Positions 34,425 through 41,868 of a stretch of DNA of 64,000 bases are shown in pieces. Within the stretch, counting starts at the first letter, position 1. Each line of letters begins with the position of its first letter. The stretch is from contig JBOZRQ010000015.1 in NCBI GenBank assembly GCA_050789255.1, forward strand, positions 198,410-262,409, written 5' to 3'. The position numbers were made by a program, and so were the translations under genes. This DNA comes from JBOZRQ01 sp050789255 (lineage in GTDB: Bacteria > Bacillota > Sulfobacillia > Symbiobacteriales > Symbiobacteriaceae). The notes below the pieces were generated by a model. It searched no databases, had not been told where the DNA came from, and saw only the letters and a program-made list of their open reading frames with translations.

Positions 34425-35570
34425 TTAGTCCCGCAGCAGCGCCCGGGAGATGACGATTCGCTGGATCTCGCTGGTGCCCTCGTAGAGCTGGGTGATTTTG
34501 GCCTCACGCATGAGCCGCTCCACCCGGTACTCCTGGATGTAGCCGTAGCCGCCGTGGATCTGGACCGCCTCCACCGTGTGCTTCATGGCCATCTCGGAGG
34601 CGAAGAGCTTCGCCATGGAGATCTCCTTGGATGCCTTCATGCCCTGGCCCATCATCCAGGCGGCCCGGTAGAGCATGAGGCGGGCGGCCTCCAGGTCGGT
34701 GGCCATGTCGGCGATCTTGAAGGCGATCGCCTGGTGCTCGGAGATCGGCTTGCCGAAGGTGGAGCGCTCCTTGGAGTACTTGATCGAGTCGTCCAGCGCT
34801 GCCTGGGTAAGGCCCACCGCCTGGGCCGCGATGCCGACCCGGCCCCGGTCGAGGATCGACATGGCGATCTTGAAGCCCTCGCCCTCCTTGCCCAGCAGCT
34901 GCCCGGCGCCGATCCGGCAGTCCTCGAAGTGCAGCGTGGTGGTGTGGGAGGCGTGCAGGCCCATCTTCTCCATGGGCTTGCCGATGGTGAAGCCCGGGGT
35001 GCCTGCCTCTACCAGGAAGGCGCTGATGCCCTTGTGGCCCACCGACGGGTCGGTGTTGGTGCGGGCGAAGACCACGTAAAGCCCGGCCTGCCCGCCGTTG
35101 GTGATGAAGGTCTTCTCGCCGTTAAGCACGTAGGAGTCGCCGTCCTTCACCGCGCTGGTCCGCAGGCCGGCGGCGTCGGAGCCGGCGCCCGGCTCGGTCA
35201 GAGCGTAGGCGCCCAGGATCTCGCCGGAGGTGAGCCGGGGCAGGTACTTGTCCTTTTGCGCCTGGGTGCCGAAGTGGAAGATCGCCTCGGAGTGCAGCGA
35301 GCAGTGGACCTCAAAGATCACCGAGGTGACCGCGCAGGCCCGGGCGAGCTCCTCGATGACGATGGCGTAGCTGACCCAGTCCATGCCGCTGCCGTAGGGC
35401 TCGGGGAGGTGCATGTTCAGGTAGCCGTTCTCGGCCAGCAGCTTGAAGTTGCGCCAGGGGAACTCATGCTTGGCGTTATACTCGGCGGAGCGGGGGGCGA
35501 TCTCCTTCTCGCAGAGCTGGCGGATGGCGTCGCGAATCATCTGCTGGTCTTCGGTGAGGCCAAAAAACAT
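34425..35570 (-). CDS. Acyl-CoA dehydrogenase
   Basis: A 381-residue FAD enzyme catalysing alpha,beta-dehydrogenation of an acyl-CoA. Recognisable blocks are Ala-Leu-Thr-Glu-Pro-Gly-Ala-Gly-Ser-Asp (FAD/substrate loop), Phe-Ile-Thr-Asn-Gly-Gly, and near the C terminus Gln-Leu-Tyr-Glu-Gly-Thr-Ser-Glu-Ile-Gln with the catalytic base Glu364. The base position fits short/medium-chain or butyryl-type enzymes. An operator-like palindrome 24 bases upstream of the start is shared with the mutase operon, pointing to common regulation of acyl-CoA catabolism. Confidence 0.93.
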   Translation of the reverse strand: MFFGLTEDQQMIRDAIRQLCEKEIAPRSAEYNAKHEFPWRNFKLLAENGYLNMHLPEPYGSGMDWVSYAIVIEELARACAVTSVIFEVHCSLHSEAIFHFGTQAQKDKYLPRLTSGEILGAYALTEPGAGSDAAGLRTSAVKDGDSYVLNGEKTFITNGGQAGLYVVFARTNTDPSVGHKGISAFLVEAGTPGFTIGKPMEKMGLHASHTTTLHFEDCRIGAGQLLGKEGEGFKIAMSILDRGRVGIAAQAVGLTQAALDDSIKYSKERSTFGKPISEHQAIAFKIADMATDLEAARLMLYRAAWMMGQGMKASKEISMAKLFASEMAMKHTVEAVQIHGGYGYIQEYRVERLMREAKITQLYEGTSEIQRIVISRALLRD

Positions 35571-35593
35571 AATGTAACGCTCCCCTCATTTTA

Positions 35594-35607
35594 ACCAAAC
35601 GGTCGTT
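35594..35607. promoter_or_regulatory. TetR-type operator upstream of acyl-CoA dehydrogenase
   Basis: ACCAAACGGTCGTT, within the larger imperfect palindrome CAAACGGTCGTTAG. It is nearly identical to 38803-38817 in front of the mutase operon and typical of operators of acyl-CoA-responsive TetR-family repressors. No such repressor gene is in the window. Confidence 0.6.
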
Positions 35608-35655
35608 AGATTTTGGGCATGGGGCGCCAACGTTGGAGGGCGCCATCGGCGGGAC

Positions 35656-36768
35656 CTAGGAAAGGTGCTTACCAAGCACTTCATCGGCAGCGGTGTAGGG
35701 ATCGAGCTGGCGGTCGGCCACGGCCTTGGCGAGGCGTTCGAGGTCGCCGGCGGTGCGGGCCCGCTCCAGGACGGTGTGGGCGGCCCGGTGGGAGATCAAC
35801 TCCCGGAGCTTGGCGGCCGCATCCCTGCGCTTGAGCGCCTCCCAGCGGCCCGTGCTGGTCAGGAACGCCAGGTGCTGGATCATGCGCTCCACCAAGGCGC
35901 CGACCCCCTGATCGTCCTTGGCGACGGTCTTCACGACCGGCGGGCGCCAGGAGATGTCGCCGGGGTTGGCGGTGCCATGCCGCTCAGCGGCGTGGCGGGC
36001 GGCGCCGGAGAGCCAGACGGTCGCCCCGGCCTGCTCCTCGGCGGAGTGGTGGCCGGTACGGTCCAGGCGCCCCATGGCGCCGGCGTTGGCCTGGGGCTGC
36101 CCCTCCCACCGGTTGATGCCCGCCTCGCCCATGTGGCCGAGGTCCAGCATCATTTCGATTTCGGTCACGGTGCGGTCGGCGCCGTCCCGGTCGGCCTTGT
36201 TGACGGCGAAGAGGTCGCCGATTTCCAGAATGCCGGCCTTGATCGCCTGGATGTCGTCGCCCATGCCGGGAATGAGCACCACCGTGGTGGTGTGGGCGAG
36301 CTCCATGATCTCGACCTCGCTCTGGCCGGCGCCCACCGTCTCCACCAGGATCACGTCGAAGCCGAAGGCGTCCAGGAGGTTGACCACGTCGCCCGTAGCG
36401 ACGGAGATGCCGCCCAGGTGGCCCCGGGAGGCCAGGGAGCGCATGAAGACACCGGGGTCCGAGAGGGTGCGCTGCATGCGAATCCGGTCACCAAGGATCG
36501 CCCCGCCCGAGAAGGGGCTGGTGGGGTCGACCGCCACGATGCCCACCGACTTGCCCAGCCGGCGGAACTCGCTGGCAATGCGGTCCACCAGGGTTGACTT
36601 GCCGGCCCCGGGCGGCCCGGTAATGCCGATGACGTGGGCCCGGCCCGTGAGCGGGTAGGTGGCTCGAATCAGATCGATCGCCTCGGGCGCCCCGTTCTCG
36701 ACCCAGGTGATCGCCCGGGCGAGGGCGCGGCGCTCGCCGCGCTGAAAGCGCTCAAACAGGTCGCTCAT
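35656..36768 (-). CDS. meaB: Methylmalonyl-CoA mutase-associated GTPase MeaB with an internal insertion
   Basis: A G3E-family GTPase that protects and reloads the B12 mutase. Walker A (Gly-Pro-Pro-Gly-Ala-Gly-Lys-Ser-Thr) is at 51-59, the switch region Glu-Thr-Val-Gly-Ala-Gly-Gln-Ser-Glu near 143-151, and Asn-Lys-Ala-Asp near 190. The protein is 370 residues instead of about 320. An extra stretch at roughly 211-272 (bases about 35953-36138), rich in Gly, His and Ala, separates Met-Met-Leu-Asp-Leu-Gly from Trp-Arg-Pro-Pro-Val-Val-Lys-Thr. The frame is intact on both sides. The ATG overlaps the stop of the small mutase gene by ATGA. Confidence 0.9.
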   Translation of the reverse strand: MSDLFERFQRGERRALARAITWVENGAPEAIDLIRATYPLTGRAHVIGITGPPGAGKSTLVDRIASEFRRLGKSVGIVAVDPTSPFSGGAILGDRIRMQRTLSDPGVFMRSLASRGHLGGISVATGDVVNLLDAFGFDVILVETVGAGQSEVEIMELAHTTTVVLIPGMGDDIQAIKAGILEIGDLFAVNKADRDGADRTVTEIEMMLDLGHMGEAGINRWEGQPQANAGAMGRLDRTGHHSAEEQAGATVWLSGAARHAAERHGTANPGDISWRPPVVKTVAKDDQGVGALVERMIQHLAFLTSTGRWEALKRRDAAAKLRELISHRAAHTVLERARTAGDLERLAKAVADRQLDPYTAADEVLGKHLS

Positions 36769-37163
36769 GCGGGCCTCACGTGGGCTCGGGTGAAGGCGAT
36801 GATCTCGTCGAGGTCGCTGCCGGGGCCAAAGACCTCGGCCACCCCTGCCGCCTTCAGCGCCGGGACATCGTCCTCGGGGATGACGCCTCCCGCCAGGATC
36901 AGGATGTCGTCGGCGCCCTGGCTGCGGAGCAGTTCAATTAGCTGGGGAATCAGCGTAGCGTGGGCGCCCGCCAGCGAGGACACGGCCACGACGTCCACAT
37001 CCTCCTGAATGGCGGCCTCCGCCACCTGCTCGGGGCGCTGGTAGATGCCGGTGTAGATGACCTCAAAGCCCGCATCCCGGTAGGCCCGGGCAACGACCTT
37101 GGCGCCTCGGTCGTGGGCGTCGAGCCCCAACTTGGCGACCAGGACTCTCAGTTTCCGTTCCAT
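36765..37163 (-). CDS. Methylmalonyl-CoA mutase, B12-binding (small) subunit
   Basis: A 132-residue stand-alone cobalamin-binding domain. The base-off/His-on motif Asp-Ala-His-Asp-Arg-Gly is at 15-20, with His17 as the cobalt ligand; Ser-Ser-Leu-Ala-Gly and Ala-Gly-Gly-Val-Ile-Pro supply the nucleotide-tail pocket. It lies 18 bases after the catalytic subunit gene and overlaps meaB by four bases. In this organism the mutase is thus split into catalytic and B12 chains, as in many archaea and some Gram-positives. Confidence 0.95.
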   Translation of the reverse strand: MERKLRVLVAKLGLDAHDRGAKVVARAYRDAGFEVIYTGIYQRPEQVAEAAIQEDVDVVAVSSLAGAHATLIPQLIELLRSQGADDILILAGGVIPEDDVPALKAAGVAEVFGPGSDLDEIIAFTRAHVRPA

Positions 37164-37181
37164 TGCTGCGTGTGACGCCTC

Positions 37182-38777
37182 CTAATACACAGACTCTTCC
37201 CGGTACTCGCCCCAGAGCTCCCGCCAGATGCCGCAGATCTCGCCCTCGGTGCAGTAAGCCTTGACGCACTCGATGATGTAGGGCATGAGGTTGTCGCTGG
37301 TCTGGGAGGCCCGGCGCAGTTCGGCCAGGGCAGCAGCGGCACGCTTTTGGTCGCGGGTGGCCCGGACCTGCCTGGTGCGCTCGACCTGGCGGCGCTGCGC
37401 CTCGGCGTTGATCTTCAAGATGTTCGTGTTCTGCCTCTCCTCGGGCTCGACGTAGGCGTTGACGCCGACCACCCGGTAGTCGCCCTTCTGGACCCGGCGC
37501 TGAAAACGGTAGGCAGAGTCAGCGATCTCCTGCTGGAAGAAGTTCTTCTCGATCGCTTTCACAACGCCTCCCAGGGCATCGATCTTGGCGAAGTAGGCGT
37601 TCGCCTCCTCCTCCAGCTTGTTGGTCAGGTTCTCCACGTAATAGGAGCCCGCGAGCGGGTCAACCACGTTGGCCACGCCCGACTCCTCAGCGATGATCTG
37701 CTGGGTGCGCAGGGCGATCTTGACCGCCTCTTCGGTGGGCAGGGCGAGGGCCTCATCATAAGAGTTGGTGTGCAGGGACTGGGTGCCGCCCAGCACCGCC
37801 GCCAGGGCCTGCATGGCCACCCGGACGATGTTGTTCTCCGGCTGCTGGGCGGTTAGGCTGACGCCGGCCGTTTGCGCGTGGGTGCGGAGCATCCAGGAGC
37901 GGGGGTTCTTGGCCCCGTACTTCTCCCGCATGACCCGGGCCCAGATGCGGCGGGCGGCCCGAAACTTGGCGATCTCCTCAAAGAAGTCGTTGTGCACATC
38001 AAAGAAGAAGGAGAGGCGCGGCGCAAACTCGTCGACGTCTAGGCCTGCTTTGATGCCAGCCTCCACATAGCACATACCGTCGGCCAGGGTGAAGGCCAGC
38101 TCCTGGGCCGCCGTGGCGCCCGCCTCGCGAATGTGGTAGCCGGAGATGGAGATGGTGTTCCACTTCGGCACGTGCTTGGCGGTGAAGCCCATGATGTCGG
38201 TGATGATGCGCAGGGAGGGCTCCGGGGGATAGATATAGGTCTTCTGGGCGATGTAGTCCTTCAGCAGGTCGTTCTGGATGGTGCCGGAGACTTTGTCCCA
38301 GCTGACGCCCTGCTGCTCGGCCACCGCCAGGTACATCGCCAGGGCGATGGAGGCGGGCGGGTTGATGGTCATGGAGGTCGAGACCTGATCTAGCGGGATG
38401 CCGTCGAAGAGGATCTCGAAGTCCTTCAGGGAGTCGATGGCCACGCCGAGCTTTCCGACCTCGCCGTTGGCATAGGGATGGTCGGAGTCGTAGCCCAGCA
38501 GGGTGGGCATATCGAAGGCGGTGGAGAGGCCGGTCTGCCCCTGGCTGAGCAGGAACTTGAAGCGGGCGTTGGTCTCCTCGGCGGTGCCAAAGCCGGCGAA
38601 CTGACGCATGGTCCACAGCTTGCCGCGGTACATGGTCGGGTGGACGCCCCGGGTATACGGGTACTCGCCGGGATCCCCCAGGTCGCGCTGGTAGTCGAAA
38701 CCGGGAATATCCTCCGGCCCGTAGGTCTGTTTCACCTCACGGTCGGAAACACCGGCAAAGCGCTTCTCAGGAGCCAT
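37182..38777 (-). CDS. Methylmalonyl-CoA mutase, large (catalytic) subunit
   Basis: A 531-residue TIM-barrel catalytic chain converting methylmalonyl-CoA and succinyl-CoA. Typical blocks are Tyr-Pro-Tyr-Thr-Arg-Gly near 40, Arg-Gln-Phe-Ala-Gly-Phe-Gly, Ser-Thr-Ala-Phe-Asp-Met-Pro-Thr, Arg-Thr-His-Ala-Gln-Thr-Ala-Gly-Val-Ser-Leu, and Gly-Gly-Thr-Gln-Ser-Leu-His-Thr-Asn. The length without a B12 domain matches split mutases. An isobutyryl- or ethylmalonyl-CoA mutase specificity is possible; I did not find a decisive substrate residue. It leads the operon large / small / meaB behind a TetR-type operator. Confidence 0.94.
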   Translation of the reverse strand: MAPEKRFAGVSDREVKQTYGPEDIPGFDYQRDLGDPGEYPYTRGVHPTMYRGKLWTMRQFAGFGTAEETNARFKFLLSQGQTGLSTAFDMPTLLGYDSDHPYANGEVGKLGVAIDSLKDFEILFDGIPLDQVSTSMTINPPASIALAMYLAVAEQQGVSWDKVSGTIQNDLLKDYIAQKTYIYPPEPSLRIITDIMGFTAKHVPKWNTISISGYHIREAGATAAQELAFTLADGMCYVEAGIKAGLDVDEFAPRLSFFFDVHNDFFEEIAKFRAARRIWARVMREKYGAKNPRSWMLRTHAQTAGVSLTAQQPENNIVRVAMQALAAVLGGTQSLHTNSYDEALALPTEEAVKIALRTQQIIAEESGVANVVDPLAGSYYVENLTNKLEEEANAYFAKIDALGGVVKAIEKNFFQQEIADSAYRFQRRVQKGDYRVVGVNAYVEPEERQNTNILKINAEAQRRQVERTRQVRATRDQKRAAAALAELRRASQTSDNLMPYIIECVKAYCTEGEICGIWRELWGEYREESVY

Positions 38778-38802
38778 GACTCCTCACCCCTCGAATTTAC
38801 CT

Positions 38803-38817
38803 ACCAAACGGTCGGTT
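38803..38817. promoter_or_regulatory. TetR-type operator upstream of the mutase operon
   Basis: ACCAAACGGTCGGTT, 25 bases before the large-subunit start. It shares its first 12 bases with the operator at 35594. Confidence 0.6.
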
Positions 38818-38896
38818 CATTAATAATCCCCACGACGGGGACATGAAAACCTGTGTTGGATTCGCCCGTTCTATGCCTGAGTCCTGCCTCTTGCCA

Positions 38897-39148
38897 TCAC
38901 ATTCTGGCTGTTTGAAGTTCTGCAATCCGTCTGCGAACGCGGCTGTGAACGCTCCCCTGCGGGTTCAGGCTGAACGCGAGCAGGGCTGCCCGCGGGTTGA
39001 TCGCGGGGTTGAAGATGCGCAGCGTCGGGGACAGGGCGGCCAGCGCCGCCACCGGGTCAATGGCCGCAAGGGCGCACAGCGGGCAGAGTGCCGCCAGTTG
39101 GACGATGGGGTCCAAGAGGACCTCCCGGGTCACCAGGCCTTCCTTCAT
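38897..39148 (-). CDS. Small low-complexity NP/SP-repeat protein 1
   Basis: 83 residues from ATG 39148, with AGGAGG at good spacing. The core is a chain of short units: Asp-Pro-Ile-Val-Gln-Leu-Ala-Ala-Leu-Cys-Pro, Asp-Pro-Val-Ala-Ala-Leu-Ala-Ala-Leu-Ser-Pro, Leu-Arg-Ile-Phe-Asn-Pro-Ala-Ile-Asn-Pro-Arg-Ala-Ala. Each unit is an Ala/Leu helix ending at Asn-Pro, Ser-Pro or Asp-Pro. The next two upstream genes encode the same core. No signal peptide. It resembles structural or coat-type proteins, but no family is recognised. Confidence 0.6.
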   Translation of the reverse strand: MKEGLVTREVLLDPIVQLAALCPLCALAAIDPVAALAALSPTLRIFNPAINPRAALLAFSLNPQGSVHSRVRRRIAELQTARM

Positions 39149-39191
39149 GGGTGGGTCCTCCTCGGAAGGGTTTTGCGGGCAGGGAGCAAAA

Positions 39192-39211
39192 GGGAGGGGC
39201 TGCCCCCTCCC
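39192..39211 (-). terminator. Hairpin between NP/SP-repeat genes 2 and 1
   Basis: An 8-bp perfect stem (39192-39199 / 39204-39211) followed by TTTTGC on the minus strand. It may lower expression of the last gene. Confidence 0.6.
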
Positions 39212-39215
39212 GTGG

Positions 39216-39473
39216 TTACCACACAAAAGGCTTCTTGGCGAAGGGCTTGCCCGGAAGGAGGGCAAGCGTAGGCGCCGCCGCCGGGTTGAAGGCAAGGAAG
39301 GCGGCGCGGGGGTTGATTGCCGGGTTGAAGATCTGCAGGGTCGGGCTTAGCGCCGAAAGCGCCGCGACCGGGTTGACAGCCGCGAGGCCAGCGAAGGGGT
39401 TTAGCGAAGCGAGCTGCGCAGTGGGGTCGAAGAAGACCGCCTGCGGGGTGTCTACAGCGAAGCCAAACTTCAC
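39216..39473 (-). CDS. Small low-complexity NP/SP-repeat protein 2
   Basis: 85 residues from GTG 39473 behind AAAGGAG. It shares the block Leu-Ala-Ser-Leu-Asn-Pro-Phe-Ala-Gly-Leu-Ala-Ala-Val-Asn-Pro...Leu-Gln-Ile-Phe-Asn-Pro-Ala-Ile-Asn-Pro with its neighbours, followed by Phe-Asn-Pro-Ala-Ala-Ala-Pro-Thr-Leu-Ala-Leu. The C terminus is basic and aromatic (Lys-Pro-Phe-Ala-Lys-Lys-Pro-Phe-Val-Trp). Probably in one transcript with genes 1 and 3. Function unknown; a surface or spore-layer protein is the best guess. Confidence 0.6.
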   Translation of the reverse strand: MKFGFAVDTPQAVFFDPTAQLASLNPFAGLAAVNPVAALSALSPTLQIFNPAINPRAAFLAFNPAAAPTLALLPGKPFAKKPFVW

Positions 39474-39499
39474 TGGAACTACACTCCTTTGCGCAGAAC

Positions 39500-39521
39500 A
39501 GGGGAGCCTTGCGACTCCCCT
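39500..39521 (-). terminator. Hairpin between NP/SP-repeat genes 3 and 2
   Basis: A 7-bp stem (39500-39506 / 39515-39521) with an 8-nt loop in the intergenic gap. No T-run, so a weak attenuator or mRNA end. Confidence 0.4.
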
Positions 39522-39536
39522 GCGACTGCGAATGCG

Positions 39537-40031
39537 TTAAACCTTGCCGAACGGGAATTTGCCGAACGGCTTGAAGAAGGGCTTGCCGGCGCCCTTGAGG
39601 GCAAGGGTGGGAGCGGAAGCCGGGTTGAACTGCAACTGGGCCGCGGCCGGGTTGACGGCCGGGTTGAAGATCTGCAGGGCCGGGCTCTTGGCGGCCAGGG
39701 CTGCGGTGGGATTGCTGGCGGCGAGGGCGGCGAAGGGGTTCAGCGATGCCAGCTGGTCGATGGGATTGGTGAAGATCTGCTGCGTGGGGCCGAAGGGGCT
39801 AACCGCGGTCGGGGTAAGAGCTGCGGCGGCAGCCGTGGTGGGCGTGACCTGGCTCAGTAGGCTGGTCAGGTCAACGGTCGGCGTAACCGCAGCGGTCGTC
39901 GGAGTGGTGACGGTGGTCGGAGTTACCGTCGGAATGCGGGTAGTAAACGCCGGGCAGGAGACCGTGACCGGCGAGGCCGTCGTCGGGCACGGGCAAGAGG
40001 TCGTGGTGACGACCCGATTGCTTCTGCTCAC
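39537..40031 (-). CDS. Low-complexity NP/SP-repeat protein 3 with Pro/Thr-rich head
   Basis: 164 residues from GTG 40031 behind GAGGAGG. Residues 1-60 are Thr/Pro/Val-rich with three cysteines (Ser-Cys-Pro-Cys-Pro-Thr-Thr, Ser-Cys-Pro-Ala). Residues about 85-150 repeat the family core (Leu-Ala-Ser-Leu-Asn-Pro-Phe-Ala-Ala-Leu-Ala-Ala-Ser-Asn-Pro, Leu-Gln-Ile-Phe-Asn-Pro-Ala-Val-Asn-Pro). The end is Lys/Phe/Gly-rich (Lys-Pro-Phe-Phe-Lys-Pro-Phe-Gly-Lys-Phe). It is the first gene of the trio and is preceded by a sigma-K-like promoter, so it may be made in the mother cell late in sporulation. Confidence 0.62.
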   Translation of the reverse strand: MSRSNRVVTTTSCPCPTTASPVTVSCPAFTTRIPTVTPTTVTTPTTAAVTPTVDLTSLLSQVTPTTAAAAALTPTAVSPFGPTQQIFTNPIDQLASLNPFAALAASNPTAALAAKSPALQIFNPAVNPAAAQLQFNPASAPTLALKGAGKPFFKPFGKFPFGKV

Positions 40032-40093
40032 TCCAGGGACCTCCTCTCAGTCTGTACAAGGACGACATCCAAGTAGTGGGACGCCTCCACAAT

Positions 40094-40120
40094 CAGCTTA
40101 TGTAACCGACTGTGGCAGGT
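40094..40120 (-). promoter_or_regulatory. Sigma-K-like promoter for the NP/SP-repeat trio
   Basis: On the minus strand AC, 16 bases, CATAAGCTG, against the Bacillus sigma-K consensus AC-N16/17-CATANNNTA (one mismatch). It lies about 63 bases before the first gene. Confidence 0.45.
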
Positions 40121-40148
40121 GCATGGGTTCCACCGCCCGATTTGCGGC

Positions 40149-40616
40149 CTACTGCAGATTCTTCAGCGCAAGAAGGCCCTCTGGCTTGAATCCGCTGCGG
40201 TCTGCTGCCAGCAGACCGGACTGCCGGTCCAGGGTGAGCACCAGCTTGATCTTCTTGGCGCCCTGTGCTGCGAGCCAGGCCTCCCCCAGCGCCAGCAGCG
40301 TCCGCCCGACCCCGCGGCGCCGGTGCCGGGGTGCCACCCACCAGTCGTGCACGTAGCCCTGCAGCACCCCCGTGCTTCCGTCCGCCGCTGCACCGACCAG
40401 GGCGTAACCCGTGGGCTCCGCCCCTGCGTGGGCCACGATTGCCGCCCCGCCCGGGCTGGTGACTGTGGAGCGGATGCGCTGCTGGTACCTCTGGGCCATG
40501 GCCACGGGGCTTAGCCCCGCACGCTGCCCCTCCTGGGGCAGCTCAAACGCCGCAGCAAGGGCGGCTCGTTCCATCCAGGGAATGTCGTAGGTGGTTGCCA
40601 GGCGGTAGTGATACAC
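40149..40616 (-). CDS. GNAT-family N-acetyltransferase
   Basis: A 155-residue acetyltransferase from GTG 40616 behind AAGGGAGGGG. Motif A is clear: Trp-Trp-Val-Ala-Pro-Arg-His-Arg-Arg-Arg-Gly-Val-Gly-Arg-Thr-Leu-Leu (about 93-109), followed by the usual beta-5 strand Lys-Ile-Lys-Leu-Val-Leu. It is divergent from another GNAT gene at 40711. The 94-base gap between them holds an interrupted palindrome (about 40651-40680) that could be an operator or a shared hairpin. Substrate unknown. Confidence 0.82.
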   Translation of the reverse strand: MYHYRLATTYDIPWMERAALAAAFELPQEGQRAGLSPVAMAQRYQQRIRSTVTSPGGAAIVAHAGAEPTGYALVGAAADGSTGVLQGYVHDWWVAPRHRRRGVGRTLLALGEAWLAAQGAKKIKLVLTLDRQSGLLAADRSGFKPEGLLALKNLQ

Positions 40617-40710
40617 CTGATCCCCTCCCTTCTCATGGTATGGGCAAGGCCCGCCTGCGGTACCTTCCGCGGGCGGGCTGCGTAAGTTGGGAGGCAGGGA
40701 GGGCTGATCG

Positions 40711-41190
40711 GTGACTCAGGTACGCTACTGGCAACCGTCGGACCTGCCTGAACTGGAGCGGATGATGGTGCAGCTGACGTGGGGGATCACGCCGCCCGAG
40801 GACCGGGCTGCCGCCGGGTTGGAGCAGGTAGCCCGCTCCACGGTGCAAAACCTCCATGAGACGCTCAGGTCCCCTGGGGCAACCGCGGTGGTGGCCGAGG
40901 AGGGAGGGCGCCCGGTCGGCTTTCTGCTGGCCTGCGTGCAGCAGGATGACCGCACCGGGGAATGGCTTGGCTACCTGGCGGACATCTACCTGGAGCCCGC
41001 CTATCGCGGCCAGGGGCTCGCCGGGCACATGGAACGGCTGGCGAATGAGCACCTCCGTCAGATGGGCATGCGCAAGGCGTATGTCTGGGTTCATGCACAT
41101 AACGCGAAGGGTCAGGCGTCGGCCAAACGGCTGGGCATGCAGTTGTGGGGAGTTGTCCTATCCAAAGAGCTACAAGCCGGTCCGGGGTGA
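40711..41190 (+). CDS. GNAT-family N-acetyltransferase
   Basis: 159 residues from GTG 40711 with GGGAGGG upstream. Motif A is Leu-Glu-Pro-Ala-Tyr-Arg-Gly-Gln-Gly-Leu-Ala-Gly-His-Met (about 94-107), then His-Asn-Ala-Lys-Gly-Gln-Ala-Ser-Ala-Lys-Arg-Leu-Gly-Met, the standard C-terminal element. Its last 21 bases overlap the end of the convergent gene at 41170. Only distantly similar to the divergent GNAT neighbour, so not a recent duplicate. Confidence 0.83.
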   Translation: MTQVRYWQPSDLPELERMMVQLTWGITPPEDRAAAGLEQVARSTVQNLHETLRSPGATAVVAEEGGRPVGFLLACVQQDDRTGEWLGYLADIYLEPAYRGQGLAGHMERLANEHLRQMGMRKAYVWVHAHNAKGQASAKRLGMQLWGVVLSKELQAGPG

Positions 41191-41868
41191 ATCGATTCGC
41201 CCCGACCGGCCCATGGCCTGGTTCTCCTCCTCGTCGGGCTCGACTGACGGGGCGGGGGTCAGGGTCAGTTCCACGAACTGGCCGGTGTCGCCGTCCTCCG
41301 GGCGCGCCAAATTGACCATCACCCGGCCCTGGTTGATGGTGATCTGGCCGAGTCCGACCCGGATGTTCAGGGAAGAGACCAGGGCGGTCCCGGCCTCCTG
41401 CCGGACCCGGGCCAGTTGCGCATTCGCCCGGGCCACCGAGCGCCCCACCGCCACCGCCAGCCGATCCAGCGGGGAGGGCTGATCGCCCCCGGGCTCCTCC
41501 TCCGCCATCATGCCATCGAACGGGATGTACCGCTCGGTTAACTCTGCCGCGTCTGCCTTGGCGCCCTCGAAGAGCAGGTAGGTGCTCTCGGGCGGAAGCC
41601 ATTCCGGGGCGCCGGGCCCCGCCGTGACCACCGCCGTGATCAGGGTGCGGCAGCCCTTGGCCAGCCGAACCGATCTGACCGTCAGGCCATTCTCCCCGGG
41701 CACCACCACCAGCGTGCAGGCGTCCGGGACAGCGACCTTGACGCTGCCGTCCTCCTGGGCGGTCCCCGGCCCCGACCGATGGTGGGTGTAGAAGCTCCCC
41801 CGGGTGCAGCAGAGGGCCTCAAAGGCGAGCCGGTACCGGTCGCCCGGCCCCCTGATTGCTGTTCTCAC
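41170..41868 (-). CDS. Hypothetical protein, last gene of a putative spore-surface operon
   Basis: 232 residues; the GTG start at 41868 overlaps the stop of the upstream gene (GTGA). Residues 1-110 are beta-rich with two adjacent cysteines (Leu-Cys-Cys-Thr-Arg) and a further Cys pair. A helical middle follows (Pro-Leu-Asp-Arg-Leu-Ala-Val-Ala-Val-Gly-Arg-Ser-Val-Ala-Arg-Ala-Asn). A beta segment with Gly-Leu-Gly-Gln-Ile-Thr-Ile-Asn-Gln-Gly and an acidic disordered tail complete it. No family recognised; it reads as a structural rather than catalytic protein. Confidence 0.6.
   Translation of the reverse strand: MRTAIRGPGDRYRLAFEALCCTRGSFYTHHRSGPGTAQEDGSVKVAVPDACTLVVVPGENGLTVRSVRLAKGCRTLITAVVTAGPGAPEWLPPESTYLLFEGAKADAAELTERYIPFDGMMAEEEPGGDQPSPLDRLAVAVGRSVARANAQLARVRQEAGTALVSSLNIRVGLGQITINQGRVMVNLARPEDGDTGQFVELTLTPAPSVEPDEEENQAMGRSGRIDSPRTGL

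Noticed and set aside
36351..36578. Frameshift in meaB explaining the extra residues
   Set aside because: The frame before and after the extra segment is the same and all conserved MeaB motifs are in one frame; it is an insertion, not a shift.
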